Source: SLID01 sp041667545 (GTDB lineage Bacteria > Omnitrophota > Gorgyraeia > Tantalellales > Tantalellaceae). Taken from it: a stretch of DNA of 64,000 bases. Of the stretch, positions 8,056-16,514 are shown in pieces. How positions within the stretch are numbered: the stretch's first letter is position 1; each line of letters starts with the position of its first letter. Both the position numbers and the translations under genes were made by a program. The stretch is taken from positions 1 through 64,000 of the forward strand of contig JBAYES010000004.1 in assembly GCA_041667545.1 (NCBI GenBank). The letters run 5' to 3'. The notes under the pieces were generated by a model that saw only the letters and a program-made list of their open reading frames with translations, searched no databases and was not told the origin of the DNA.

Positions 8056-9210
8056 ATGGATATCAGGAAATTCATCAGCAGAATAATAAGAGGAAGTTCC
8101 GATCAAAAGGGAATGGCTCTCGTTCTTGTTATGACCTTTGTAGGACTCATGTCTTTGAGCTTAATGTCACTTGCTCTCATGGTACGGCGGGACATGAATC
8201 TTGTCGAACGCGTAAAAAAAACCGACCAAGCCAGATTTCTCGCGGAGGCCGGAATAAACCACGCTCTCGCAGAAATCAGGACAAGCGGGTTTCAGGAAAG
8301 GACGGATTTTACAGGTTCTCTCGATACCGGGAGTTATAGCGTGGTATATTTTTCGGTGGGAGGAAGAGAACTTATAATCTCGACGGGTTCTGCTGCCGGG
8401 GTTTCATCAACAGCGATTTTAGAGGTGAAGGATAATACTCCGACGGCTATGAACTATTTTTCTGGAGCCGAAAATGATATAAAAATAAACGCACTTGTTA
8501 CTGTTTCATCTGTTTCCGGGGATATACACGCGAATAACAATGTTTATCTTAAGGCCGGGCCTATTGTTTCGAGTTTTTCTGTGACAGGGGATGTCTCAGC
8601 TACAGGGATAGTTATGGAGGGAACAAGACATAATCAAAGTGACCTATGGGACTGGAAAGTATATATTAATGGGGCCAATAGCGACGGTGCCGCTGTTTCG
8701 GAGGGAGCTCCCAGAATAACTTTTCCCACATTTAATTTTAACAGTTACCGGCAGGCCGCAATAGATTCCGGAGACTATTATTCGGGAGATGTGACTTTTA
8801 ACAATGTTACGCTATCCCCGGCCAACGGAATAGTTTATGTTGACGGGGATGCCGAGTTCAGGGGCGTATGTGTTATAAACGGCGGGGTAATCGCTAATAG
8901 CATACGTGTAATAAATACTTTGAGACAGAATAAAGCCCTTAATAGAAATGTTATACTTTCTCGGAACGGAGATATAAGGGTATGGGGACGTCTGGAAACT
9001 CAAGAGGCCCTGGTGTTCGCCGCGCAAGATATCATATCAATGCAGGTTTTGGCCGTACTCGAAGTCAACGGCATATTGCTTGCCGGGAGAGATGTTAACA
9101 TGTGGAATGTCGTTACCAGAATAGTGTACACGTATGTTCCCATGTCTCCGGCGGATATGTTCGGCGAAGAGGGAACAGATGTTTTTGAAGTTGTAGCCTG
9201 GACACGCTGA
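8056..9210 (+). CDS. PilX-like protein with beta-helical C-terminal half
   Basis: Starting two bases after the previous stop, this 384-residue protein begins with a basic leader and DQKGMALVLVMTFVGLMSL, the PilX N-terminal pattern (hydrophobic helix, then ARFLAEAGINHALAEIR, which is highly typical). The rest is low in cysteine and rich in Val, Asn and Gly. Short strand repeats such as DIHANNNVYLKAG and GVIANSIRVINTLR look like the stacked beta-helix of bactofilin or polymer-forming proteins. PilX proteins promote pilus assembly and cell-cell contact. Together with the two preceding genes it makes a three-gene minor pilin operon. The fusion of a PilX helix with a beta-helix domain recurs in uncultured bacteria but has no assigned role. 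Confidence 0.75.
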   Translation: MDIRKFISRIIRGSSDQKGMALVLVMTFVGLMSLSLMSLALMVRRDMNLVERVKKTDQARFLAEAGINHALAEIRTSGFQERTDFTGSLDTGSYSVVYFSVGGRELIISTGSAAGVSSTAILEVKDNTPTAMNYFSGAENDIKINALVTVSSVSGDIHANNNVYLKAGPIVSSFSVTGDVSATGIVMEGTRHNQSDLWDWKVYINGANSDGAAVSEGAPRITFPTFNFNSYRQAAIDSGDYYSGDVTFNNVTLSPANGIVYVDGDAEFRGVCVINGGVIANSIRVINTLRQNKALNRNVILSRNGDIRVWGRLETQEALVFAAQDIISMQVLAVLEVNGILLAGRDVNMWNVVTRIVYTYVPMSPADMFGEEGTDVFEVVAWTR

Positions 9211-9228
9211 ATTGCACGCTAAATGACC

Positions 9229-9257
9229 TTGACAATCCTCTCTGGGTTTGATAACAT
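9229..9257 (+). promoter_or_regulatory. Sigma70-type promoter for rplU-rpmA-obgE
   Basis: TTGACA (9229-9234) and TAACAT (9252-9257) are 17 bases apart, about 75 bases upstream of rplU. The leader between promoter and rplU carries a family A repeat, so the repeat is transcribed. Confidence 0.65.
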
Positions 9258-9275
9258 TATCAGTCTTTTGATGGG

Positions 9276-9312
9276 AGTCCATAGACCATAGTCCATAGTT
9301 TGGGAACATGAC
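9276..9312 (+). repeat. Family A dispersed repeat, copy 2
   Basis: The block AGTCCATAGACCATAGTCC continues into ATAGTTTGGGAACATGAC. It matches copy 1 with an extra TCCATAG unit and lies in the 5' leader of rplU. Confidence 0.85.
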
Positions 9313-9333
9313 AAAACAGGAAGAGGGAGAAAA

Positions 9334-9693
9334 ATGTACGCGATAATAGAACTGCAGGGGTTTCAGGAAAAGGTTGAAAAAGGCGGAAAAATAGTCGTTA
9401 ACAGGATAAAGAACCAGGAAAACAAAACGATTAAGGTTGACAAAGTGCTTTTTGGCAGGGACGGCGAGAAGACTTTCATTGGCGCTCCGTATGTCGAAGG
9501 CGCTTATGTAGAGTGCGAGATAATATCCGATAAACGCCTCAAAAAGGTAATTTCATTCAAGTACAGGGATAGAAAAAGCTCGCAGTCTAAAAAGGGCCAC
9601 AGGCAGGATGTGACCGAACTTAAGGTGAAGGATATACACTTTGCCGCCGGAAATACAGCAAAGAAAAACAAAGCCGACGAGGTTTCGGAATAA
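9334..9693 (+). CDS. rplU: 50S ribosomal protein L21
   Basis: L21 binds 23S rRNA near the L20 site. The protein opens MYAIIELQGFQEKVEKGG, has the family core (DKVLFGRDGEKTFIGAPYVEGA) and the end KVISFKYRDRKSSQSKKGHRQ. It then runs about 20 residues beyond the usual end (KVKDIHFAAGNTAKKNKADEVSE), giving 119 residues instead of about 103. A GAGGGAG site precedes the ATG. It is followed 10 bases later by rpmA and then obgE, the standard order in bacteria. Confidence 0.96.
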   Translation: MYAIIELQGFQEKVEKGGKIVVNRIKNQENKTIKVDKVLFGRDGEKTFIGAPYVEGAYVECEIISDKRLKKVISFKYRDRKSSQSKKGHRQDVTELKVKDIHFAAGNTAKKNKADEVSE

Positions 9694-9703
9694 GGAGAAG
9701 GTG

Positions 9704-9946
9704 ATGGCACATAAAAAAGGACAGGGATCTTCGCGTAACGGGCGAGATTCCAATTCACAGAGACTGGGAGTAAAAACTTTCGGAGGCGAGACCGTTACGG
9801 CGGGAAGTATAATCATAAGGCAGAGAGGATCTCGCTATAAACCGGGTGTTAATGTCGGAAAGGGCAAAGACGATACCCTTTTCGCCAAGAGCGAGGGTAT
9901 TGTAACTTTCTCATCAGGAAGAGTGGTAAGCGTTCTCCCCAAATGA
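9704..9946 (+). CDS. rpmA: 50S ribosomal protein L27
   Basis: The 80-residue L27 starts AHKKGQGSSRNGRDSNSQRLG directly after Met, so no N-terminal processing extension (as in Firmicutes) is present. L27 reaches the peptidyl-transferase centre with this N-terminus. The ATG at 9704 is preceded by AAGGAGAAGG; a longer frame from 9641 overlaps rplU and is rejected. The stop is followed one base later by the obgE start. Confidence 0.97.
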   Translation: MAHKKGQGSSRNGRDSNSQRLGVKTFGGETVTAGSIIIRQRGSRYKPGVNVGKGKDDTLFAKSEGIVTFSSGRVVSVLPK

Positions 9947-9947
9947 A

Positions 9948-10973
9948 ATGCTAATAGATCAGGCAAAGATCTACGTTGAAGGCGGCGGCGGAGGTAAAGG
10001 ATGCCGCAGTTTCTTTAAGGATATTTTTCACAGAAAAGGCATTCCCGACGGCGGGCCCGGAGGGGCCGGTGGGGATGTGATATTCCAGGCCGATCCCAAT
10101 CTTCAGACCCTTCTTGACTTCAGGTATAATCAGCATTACCGCGCCGAAAGAGGTGCCCATGGCGGTTCAAACCATAAATTCGGGCGAAAAGGAAAAGACC
10201 TTCTGGTAAAGGTGCCGGAAGGGACCATACTTGTTGACGCAGAGAACTCTCTTGTCATAAAAGATCTTTCCTCTCCCGGGGAGCGTGTTGTCGCGGTCAA
10301 AGGCGGAGCGGGAGGCCGGGGTAATTCCAAAAACCTGGACTCCACCGATGGTGAACCCGGCGAAAAAAAGACCATTCTTCTTGAACTTAAACTTGTCGCT
10401 GATGCTGGTATAATAGGTCTTCCCAATGCGGGAAAATCAACTTTTGTCTCTAGAGTTTCAAGGTCGCACTCAAAGATCGCTCCGTATCCATTTACCACTA
10501 AAAGTCCCAAGCTGGGGGTTGTCCGTTCAGGCGGAGAGGATTTTGTAGCCGCGGATATGCCCGGACTTATCGAGGGCGCACATAGCGGAAAAGGTTTGGG
10601 CGACCGTTTCCTTCGGCATATAGAACGAACTTCCGTTCTTGTCCATGTTGTGGACATATTGCCGATTGACGGGTCAGATCCCGCTGAAAATTTCCATCTT
10701 CTTGAGGCTGAACTTAAACTGTACGCGGAAAAGGTCTATCAGAAACCGCGCGTCATAGCGGCAAACAAGATGGATCTTCCGGGGGCCGAGAAAAGTCTGA
10801 AAAAATTTATTGAAAAAGTGCCGGGAGACGTTTACCCTATTTCCGGGGTTAGCGGGCAGGGAATAAAGGAGATCATACCGGTAATACACAGGAAGATAAA
10901 AGATGCTAAAAGAGAAAAAATTGAAAAGAATAACAGTGAAGGTGGGTACGAGAGTACTCACCTCGGAGAATAA
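9948..10973 (+). CDS. obgE: Obg family GTPase (ObgE/CgtA)
   Basis: Obg is a GTPase of 50S subunit assembly and stress signalling. The Gly-rich Obg fold occupies residues 1-157 (GGGGGKGCRSF, GGPGGAGGDV, RGAHGGSNHKFG). The G domain follows with GLPNAGKST (G1, near 157), DMPGLIEGAH (G3, near 203) and NKMD (G4, near 272). At 341 residues it stops about 25 residues after the G domain and lacks the C-terminal OCT domain. Its last 24 codons overlap the start of proB by 71 bases in another frame, and the tail encoded there is hydrophilic and unconserved. Confidence 0.95.
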   Translation: MLIDQAKIYVEGGGGGKGCRSFFKDIFHRKGIPDGGPGGAGGDVIFQADPNLQTLLDFRYNQHYRAERGAHGGSNHKFGRKGKDLLVKVPEGTILVDAENSLVIKDLSSPGERVVAVKGGAGGRGNSKNLDSTDGEPGEKKTILLELKLVADAGIIGLPNAGKSTFVSRVSRSHSKIAPYPFTTKSPKLGVVRSGGEDFVAADMPGLIEGAHSGKGLGDRFLRHIERTSVLVHVVDILPIDGSDPAENFHLLEAELKLYAEKVYQKPRVIAANKMDLPGAEKSLKKFIEKVPGDVYPISGVSGQGIKEIIPVIHRKIKDAKREKIEKNNSEGGYESTHLGE

Positions 10974-12012
10974 TCGCATAGACGAAGCGGTGATAAGGAG
11001 TATTTCTTCCGACATCGCCGATCTGCTTGACGAAGGTTTGGAAGTTGTTCTTGTTACTTCCGGGGCCATAGGTTCGGGGCTGGGACTTTTAGACATAGCC
11101 AAAAAGGGGAAGTCCCTTTCTGAATTGCAGGCCATTGCCAGCATAGGACAGAACCACCTGATGGATATTTACAACGGGTACCTTGGGAAAAGAGGGTATA
11201 GGGCGGGACAGATACTTCTTACCCAGGACGATCTTAACGACAGAAAAAGATTTCTTAATATACGATACACGCTGAACGCTCTTTTAAAATACAAGGCGCT
11301 TCCCATAATAAACGAGAATGATTCGGTGTCTACAGAAGAGATAAAGTTCGGGGATAATGACCGGCTTGCGAGCCTGGTCGCGGATCTCGCGAATTCGGAC
11401 CTTCTTATAATACTTACCGATGTCGATGGGTTATACGGCCGGGATGGCAGAGTTATAGACCAAGTTGAGGCTGTAACGGCAAGTGTTAAGGCGCTGTGCG
11501 GGAAAAAAGGCTGTGACGAGAGCACGGGAGGAATGCTGTCAAAACTTGAAGCGGTAAAGAACTGTACGCACGCGGGTATTCCCTGTGTCATAGCCCGAGG
11601 GAAAAGTAAAGGAATAATAAAAGAAATATGTTACAAACAAAAAAGAGGAACATATTTTCTTTCCGCGGAAAGATCTATAAATGCCAGAAAAAGATGGATA
11701 GCTTTCGGAAAGAAAGCCAAGGGCGAGGTAGAGATCGATGCGGGGGCCTTTGAGGCGATAGCGAAAAAAAACCGGAGCTTGCTTCCAGGCGGGATATCGG
11801 ACATAAAGGGACATTTTGTTCAAGGGGATGTAGTGGACATTACCTGCTGCGGCAGGAAAGTTATAGCCAGAGGGCTCTCGAATTATTCTTCGGATGAGAT
11901 CGCGAGAATAAAAGGAAGGAAGACAAGCGAAGTAGAAGCCGTCCTCGGGTATAAAGACTACGACGAAGTAGTGCACAGAGATAATCTTGTGATCATGCGT
12001 GATGAGGGATAG
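10903..12012 (+). CDS. proB: Glutamate 5-kinase
   Basis: ProB phosphorylates glutamate to gamma-glutamyl phosphate, the first step of proline synthesis. The 369 residues comprise an amino-acid kinase domain (RITVKVGTRVLT at the N-terminus, VTSGAIGSGLG, NENDSVS, FGDNDRLASLVA, LTDVDGLYGRDG) and a C-terminal PUA domain (about 275-355: GEVEIDAGAFEAI, VQGDVVDITCCG). The ATG at 10903 lies inside obgE; it is needed because the conserved KVGT strand begins only ten residues later. The partner proA lies 281 bases downstream, beyond a 60-bp direct repeat. The last codons (ATGAGGGATAG) resemble the 3' end of that repeat. Confidence 0.95.
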   Translation: MLKEKKLKRITVKVGTRVLTSENNRIDEAVIRSISSDIADLLDEGLEVVLVTSGAIGSGLGLLDIAKKGKSLSELQAIASIGQNHLMDIYNGYLGKRGYRAGQILLTQDDLNDRKRFLNIRYTLNALLKYKALPIINENDSVSTEEIKFGDNDRLASLVADLANSDLLIILTDVDGLYGRDGRVIDQVEAVTASVKALCGKKGCDESTGGMLSKLEAVKNCTHAGIPCVIARGKSKGIIKEICYKQKRGTYFLSAERSINARKRWIAFGKKAKGEVEIDAGAFEAIAKKNRSLLPGGISDIKGHFVQGDVVDITCCGRKVIARGLSNYSSDEIARIKGRKTSEVEAVLGYKDYDEVVHRDNLVIMRDEG

Positions 12013-12070
12013 GCTGCGAAAACCCGCAAAAGTCCTTATCGTGCTATGGTTATGACTTATGAGGGATAGC
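12011..12070 (+). repeat. 60-bp direct repeat, left copy
   Basis: This is identical to 12191-12250, exactly 180 bases away. It begins at the proB stop codon with AGGCTGCGAAAACCCGC and ends TTATGAGGGATAGC. Homology continues imperfectly afterwards (GGAAGATAAGAA in both). Confidence 0.95.
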
Positions 12071-12106
12071 AAGGAAGATAAGAATTTTTACGTGTTTTCT
12101 TGCTTG

Positions 12107-12190
12107 CTTTAACCGCCCCTTGCGGGGCGCAAAAGTTGGCTCTAATGCAAGAAGGGCTCGACCCGAGAGCGAACTTTTGCTCGGTTAAAG
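12107..12190 (+). other. Foldable core between the two 60-bp repeats (possible structured RNA)
   Basis: CTTTAACCG (12107-12115) is the reverse complement of CGGTTAAAG (12182-12190). Inside it GCCCC-TTGC-GGGGC makes one hairpin (12115-12128), and GCAAAAGTT (12129-12137) pairs with AACTTTTGC (12172-12180), extended by GCTCT/AGAGC after one mismatch. Together these form a compact three-way junction of 84 bases. No homologous RNA family is recognised. Confidence 0.5.
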
Positions 12191-12250
12191 AGGCTGCGAA
12201 AACCCGCAAAAGTCCTTATCGTGCTATGGTTATGACTTATGAGGGATAGC
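12191..12250 (+). repeat. 60-bp direct repeat, right copy
   Basis: Exact second copy of 12011-12070. It is followed by CCCGGAAGATAAGAACTTTC and then the proA ribosome site. Confidence 0.95.
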
Positions 12251-12293
12251 CCCGGAAGATAAGAACTTTCGCGAGAATTAAATGGAGGTGTTT

Positions 12294-13535
12294 ATGACAA
12301 TGACCGAGATCGTGGCTAAGGCAAGGGCGGGGGCGAGGGCTATGGCCGTTACGCCGTCTTCAGTGAAAGACCGCGCGCTTTTTCGCATGGCAAAACATCT
12401 CGATGCCGCCCGTGACGATATCAAAAAAGCCAATCTTGAGGATGTTTCGAGGGCCGTTTCTGCCGGCAGAAACCAGTCCTTTATCGATAGGCTTACATTG
12501 AATGACGAGCGTATAGACGCGATGTGCGATATGATCTGCAGTGTCGCGCGGCTTAATGACCCTGTCGGAACTGTTCTTGAATCAGTCGTTATGCCCAATG
12601 GCCTTCACATAGATAAGGTTCGCGTGCCTATTGGTGTAATAGGGATTATTTACGAGGCACGGCCCAATGTAACCGCCGACTGCGCGGCGCTTTCAGTAAT
12701 GTCAGGCAACTCTGTGATTTTGAGGGGAGGTTCGGATGCCATATCTTCCAATATAGCGATATACAAAGCGTTAAAACGTGGAGCGGAGAAAGAGGGCCTT
12801 GATAGCGGAGCTTTCATACTTGTAGAGGATACGTCACGTGAAGTGGTCGATGAAATGCTTGCTTGCTCCGGCGGGATAGATCTTATCATCCCTAGGGGTG
12901 GAGAATCCCTCATAAGGGAAGTTGTCGCGAAAAGCCATATCCCCGTTATCAAGCATTACAAGGGAATATGCCATGTTTATGTTGATGCGGATGCCGATAT
13001 TGATATGGCACTCAAAATATGTGTTAATGCTAAGGTACAGAGACCCGGTGTGTGTAATGCCATGGAGACAATGCTTGTTCATAAAAAGATAGCGGGTAAA
13101 TTTCTTCCCATGGCGGCCGAAGAGTTCTATAAATTCGATGTCAAGATAAAGGCTTGCCCGCTGACAAGAAAGATCATCCCTTCTGCCGATGAGGCCTGTG
13201 AAGAGGATTATTTCACCGAATGGCTCGATCTTGTCCTGAACGTGAAAGTAGTAGGATCTATAGATGAAGCCATACAGCATATTTCAAAATACGGCTCGTG
13301 CCATTCCGATGCCATAATCACCGACAATAATGATAATGCCAATGAATTTACTTCAAGAGTTGATTCAGCTGCCGTATACGTTAACGCTTCGACAAGGTTT
13401 ACCGACGGCGGGGAATTCGGTAAAGGCGCGGAAATAGGGATATCTACCGACAAGATACATGCCCGCGGGCCCATGGGGCTACAAGAACTTTGTTCGTACA
13501 AATATATTGTGCATGGGACCGGGCAAACAAGATAG
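12294..13535 (+). CDS. proA: Glutamate-5-semialdehyde dehydrogenase (gamma-glutamyl phosphate reductase)
   Basis: ProA reduces gamma-glutamyl phosphate to glutamate semialdehyde with NADPH. The protein (413 residues) has the aldehyde-dehydrogenase fold: VPIGVIGIIYEARPNVT, SVILRGGSDAISSN, LIIPRGGESLI and the catalytic cysteine in QRPGVCNAMETMLV near residue 254. The C-terminus has FTDGGEFGKGAEIGIST and GPMGLQELCSYKY, both diagnostic. GGAGGTG (12284-12290) sets the start. The ATG at 12294 is close to it and the ATG at 12300 has better spacing; a longer frame from 12282 includes the ribosome site itself and is unlikely. It works with ProB upstream. Confidence 0.95.
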   Translation: MTMTEIVAKARAGARAMAVTPSSVKDRALFRMAKHLDAARDDIKKANLEDVSRAVSAGRNQSFIDRLTLNDERIDAMCDMICSVARLNDPVGTVLESVVMPNGLHIDKVRVPIGVIGIIYEARPNVTADCAALSVMSGNSVILRGGSDAISSNIAIYKALKRGAEKEGLDSGAFILVEDTSREVVDEMLACSGGIDLIIPRGGESLIREVVAKSHIPVIKHYKGICHVYVDADADIDMALKICVNAKVQRPGVCNAMETMLVHKKIAGKFLPMAAEEFYKFDVKIKACPLTRKIIPSADEACEEDYFTEWLDLVLNVKVVGSIDEAIQHISKYGSCHSDAIITDNNDNANEFTSRVDSAAVYVNASTRFTDGGEFGKGAEIGISTDKIHARGPMGLQELCSYKYIVHGTGQTR

Positions 13536-13580
13536 TCAGGACCCGGGACCGGAGACCCCGGCTCCCGCAGAGAGAAAGAC

Positions 13581-14153
13581 ATGAAAATAGGTATCTTTGG
13601 CGGGACTTTTGACCCCGTACATATCGGGCATGCGGTACTGGCCCTGGAATGCTGGCATGAGCTGGAACTGGACAAGGTGTTATTCGTTCCGGCGAATATA
13701 TCGCCGTTCAAGGAGGAACTTATTTCCGCTTCGCCGGCGGACAGGCTGAATATGCTCAGGCTGGCGGTAGGACATGACCACAGATTCGGTATCTGCACGC
13801 TGGAACTTGCGAGGGGCGGGATATCTTATACCGTGGATACGCTTAAAGAATTGAAGCGCGAATTCGGACCGGAAGCTGAACTGTTTATACTGGCGGGAAC
13901 GGATATAGTGAAAAGTTTTGACAGATGGAAAGATTCCGGAAAGATCATGGAAATGGCGTCTCTTGTGGCTGTTTCGCGTCCCGGAGAGAAGAATTCCGGT
14001 GTTTTAAAAGGGAATATCCGTTCAATAGAGATGCCGCTTATGGAAATATCATCTACAATGATACGGCGGCGAATAAGGGCCAGACAGCCGATAGAGGGAT
14101 TTCTGACCCCGGCCGTAGTTGAGTACATACGCGACAAAGGGCTATATAGATAA
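13581..14153 (+). CDS. nadD: Nicotinate-nucleotide adenylyltransferase
   Basis: NadD adenylates nicotinate mononucleotide in NAD synthesis. The 190 residues show the nucleotidyltransferase signature GIFGGTFDPVHIGHAVLA (residues 4-21), LFVPANISPFK, ADRLNMLRLAV, ILAGTDIVKSFDRWKD and the ISSTMIRRRI motif near 156. Length and motif spacing are typical. It follows proA by 45 bases and is near rsfS, its usual downstream neighbour, here separated by a small zinc protein. Confidence 0.95.
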   Translation: MKIGIFGGTFDPVHIGHAVLALECWHELELDKVLFVPANISPFKEELISASPADRLNMLRLAVGHDHRFGICTLELARGGISYTVDTLKELKREFGPEAELFILAGTDIVKSFDRWKDSGKIMEMASLVAVSRPGEKNSGVLKGNIRSIEMPLMEISSTMIRRRIRARQPIEGFLTPAVVEYIRDKGLYR

Positions 14154-14171
14154 TAATATTTCTGGTTTAGC

Positions 14172-14200
14172 TTGAACTTTAGGCTTTCATATGATAGACT
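14172..14200 (+). promoter_or_regulatory. Sigma70-type promoter upstream of the small zinc protein and rsfS
   Basis: TTGAAC (14172-14177) and TAGACT (14195-14200) are 17 bases apart, 47 bases before the start at 14247. Confidence 0.5.
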
Positions 14201-14246
14201 TTGGGCGTTGATTTTTTTTGATCACAAATCCAAGGAGGGACCGAAG

Positions 14247-14390
14247 ATGGCAGAAGGATATTGCGTAAAATGTAAGGCAAAAAAAGAAATGAAGGACGCT
14301 CAGGAAGTTACAATGAAGAACGGCAGAAAGGCTATGAAGGGAACGTGCCCGAGCTGTGGTACCGGAATGTATAAAATTTTGGGAAAGTAA
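14247..14390 (+). CDS. DUF5679-type small zinc-ribbon protein
   Basis: A 47-residue protein beginning AEGYCVKCKAKKEM and ending GTCPSCGTGMYKILGK. Two CxxC pairs 28 residues apart form a probable treble-clef zinc site. The pattern EVTMKNGRKAMKGTCP is the DUF5679 family, whose members are 40-60 residues and of unknown role, sometimes annotated near DNA topology or ribosomal genes. AAGGAGGGA lies at ideal distance before the ATG, and a sigma70-like promoter is 50 bases upstream, so it is probably well expressed. An upstream in-frame ATG at 14172 falls inside the promoter and is rejected. Confidence 0.8.
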   Translation: MAEGYCVKCKAKKEMKDAQEVTMKNGRKAMKGTCPSCGTGMYKILGK

Positions 14391-14454
14391 TTGTTTTTAC
14401 GTGTAATTAAAGCGGTTTCCGTTAGATAGGAAACAAAGTTTTATTCGTGAATAG

Positions 14455-14805
14455 GTGAAAAATACCTCCTCCAGAGAAAAAGCCAGTCTTATAGCGAAGA
14501 TAGCCGGGGAAAAAACAGGTGAGGATATAGTCCTGCTTGACATGACCGAGCAGTCGGCCGTATGCGATTGTTTTGTAGTGGTTACGGCCGGGTCTTCGCG
14601 CCGAATAAAGACCATATGCGAGGAAATCAGGAAGCGCCTTGGGGATGACGGAGTTCTCCCTGTGAGTGTGGAGGGGAGAAGCAGTCTCAACTGGGTGATA
14701 CTTGATTACGAGGATGTGGTAGTTCATATTTTCAGTGAAGAGTTCAGGAGTTTTTATGATCTTGAGCGGCTTTGGTCTGAAGCGCCCATTGAAAGGATAG
14801 GATAA
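14455..14805 (+). CDS. rsfS: Ribosomal silencing factor RsfS
   Basis: RsfS binds L14 on the 50S subunit and blocks joining with the 30S subunit when nutrients fall. The 116 residues contain GEDIVLLDMTEQSAVCDCFVV, AGSSRRIKTICEEI, VEGRSSLNWVILDYEDVVVHIF and FYDLERLWSEA, all hallmarks of the Iojap family. The start is GTG at 14455; the ribosome site is weak (GAATAGG), and no ATG precedes the conserved region. It is followed two bases later by argS. Confidence 0.93.
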   Translation: MKNTSSREKASLIAKIAGEKTGEDIVLLDMTEQSAVCDCFVVVTAGSSRRIKTICEEIRKRLGDDGVLPVSVEGRSSLNWVILDYEDVVVHIFSEEFRSFYDLERLWSEAPIERIG

Positions 14806-14807
14806 AC

Positions 14808-16502
14808 ATGCGTGGAAGGGATATAGCTATACACATCGAAAAAGAGCTTTTGGCGGTATCTAAGCGGTATGCCAAGAAAAATTTTCCTGAAATGGCTTTC
14901 CCTGAAGAGATCAAAAGCGCTCTTCAGCCTACACGGGAATCGGGACATGGAGACCTAAGTTCGAATATCGCCATGCGCCTGGCTTCTTCATTTAAAAGAC
15001 CTCCTTTTGAAATAGGACAGGGAATGATCATCGAGTTCAAGCGCTCCATCAAGGGGACTTTTCTGTCCGAGTATATCCGCGAGACGGAAATGAAAGGCGG
15101 TTTTATAAATTTTTGGTTTTCGGACAAGTTCTATCGGGACCTTTTAATGGAAATACGCGCTCGGGGCGACGGGTACGGAAAATGTACCGATGGGAGAGGC
15201 GGGAAAGTTAATATAGAGTTCGTCAGCGCCAACCCTACAGGTCCTCTTACTATAGCGCATGGCAGGCAGGCGGCTATAGGAGACGCTTTGGCCAATATTC
15301 TCAAGTATAACGGATACACCGTTACCAAAGAATATTATCTTAACGATGTGGGCAACCAGATAAATATGCTGGGGGAATCCCTGCAGGCCAGATATAAAAA
15401 TCTTTCAGGAGAGAACATATCCATGCCTGAGGATGGATATATGGGTGATTATGTTATAGAGATGGCCGAACAGCTTAGAAATTTAAAGGAAAAGGGTTCT
15501 TTAAACGAAGCGGGCCTGTCGCTCCGTTTCTTTCGCGAGTACGCGGTAAAATGTATACTCAGGATGATAAACACCGATCTTGAGGATTTCAGGGTAAAAT
15601 TTGATGTCTGGACCAGGCAGTCGGACATAGAACGCCGGAACGAAGTGGAAGCCACTCTTGAAGAGCTTGAAAAGAAGGGCTTTATTTACACATCGGAAGG
15701 GGCGCGCTGGTTTCGTTCGACGGATCTGGGCGATGACAAAGACAGAGTTGTGGTTAAAAGCGACGGGGCGTACACATATCTTGCTCCTGACATGGCATAT
15801 CACAGAGACAAGTATAAGAGAGGTTTTGACCGCATAATAGACCTTTTGGGCCCGGACCATCATGGTTATATAAAGCGCATGAAGGCCGCCGTGCAGGCTA
15901 TGGGGAACGACAAGGGATCTTTAGATATACTTATCGTTCAGCTTGTTACCCTCATGAGGGCGGGGGAGACGGTTTCGATGTCCACGCGTAAAGGAGAGTT
16001 CATAAGTCTCAGGGAACTTTTAGATGATATGGGTCCTGACGTGACACGGTTCTTTTTTCTTTCACGCCGGCTGGACAGCCATCTGGATCTCGATGTGGAT
16101 CTCGCGAAAAAAGAATCGTCCGATAACCCCGTTTACTATATGCAGTATGCCCATGCCCGTATCAGAAGTATACAAAAATTCAGCGCGAAAACATCCCGTA
16201 TGGCGTTTTTCACAAGAACCAGGCTCGAACTTTTGACCAACGACGGGGAAAGACAGCTTATGCGGAAATTAAGCGAGTTCCCTTTTGTCATACGTTCGAG
16301 CGCTGAAGCGCTTGAACCCAACCGGCTTCTGACTTATCTGAACGAATTGGCGAGATCATTCCATTCATTCTACACTACATGCCGGGTGGTTTCGGAAGAC
16401 CCGCGTTTGACCAAAGCGAGGCTGTATCTCGTAGAGAGCACCCGTATAGTCCTTGCGAACGGACTCGGAGTGCTGAACATTACCCTGCCCGAAAAGATGT
16501 GA
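14808..16502 (+). CDS. argS: Arginyl-tRNA synthetase
   Basis: ArgS is a class I synthetase that charges tRNA-Arg. The 564 residues show the ArgS N-terminal domain (GHGDLSSNIAMRLA near residue 45), the HIGH-type motif in NPTGPLTIAHGRQAAIGDAL near 150, and the KMSKS-equivalent VSMSTRKGEFISLRELLDD near 390. The C-terminal DALR anticodon-binding domain begins with PVYYMQYAHARIRSI and ends RIVLANGLGVLNI. Length is typical. The gene lies between rsfS and the shortened mfd. Confidence 0.96.
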   Translation: MRGRDIAIHIEKELLAVSKRYAKKNFPEMAFPEEIKSALQPTRESGHGDLSSNIAMRLASSFKRPPFEIGQGMIIEFKRSIKGTFLSEYIRETEMKGGFINFWFSDKFYRDLLMEIRARGDGYGKCTDGRGGKVNIEFVSANPTGPLTIAHGRQAAIGDALANILKYNGYTVTKEYYLNDVGNQINMLGESLQARYKNLSGENISMPEDGYMGDYVIEMAEQLRNLKEKGSLNEAGLSLRFFREYAVKCILRMINTDLEDFRVKFDVWTRQSDIERRNEVEATLEELEKKGFIYTSEGARWFRSTDLGDDKDRVVVKSDGAYTYLAPDMAYHRDKYKRGFDRIIDLLGPDHHGYIKRMKAAVQAMGNDKGSLDILIVQLVTLMRAGETVSMSTRKGEFISLRELLDDMGPDVTRFFFLSRRLDSHLDLDVDLAKKESSDNPVYYMQYAHARIRSIQKFSAKTSRMAFFTRTRLELLTNDGERQLMRKLSEFPFVIRSSAEALEPNRLLTYLNELARSFHSFYTTCRVVSEDPRLTKARLYLVESTRIVLANGLGVLNITLPEKM

Positions 16503-16514
16503 GCGGAATTGCGC

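Noticed and set aside
12011..12250. Phage attachment site or integrative element
   Set aside because: Nothing is enclosed except an 84-base core, no integrase is present and no tRNA is adjacent.
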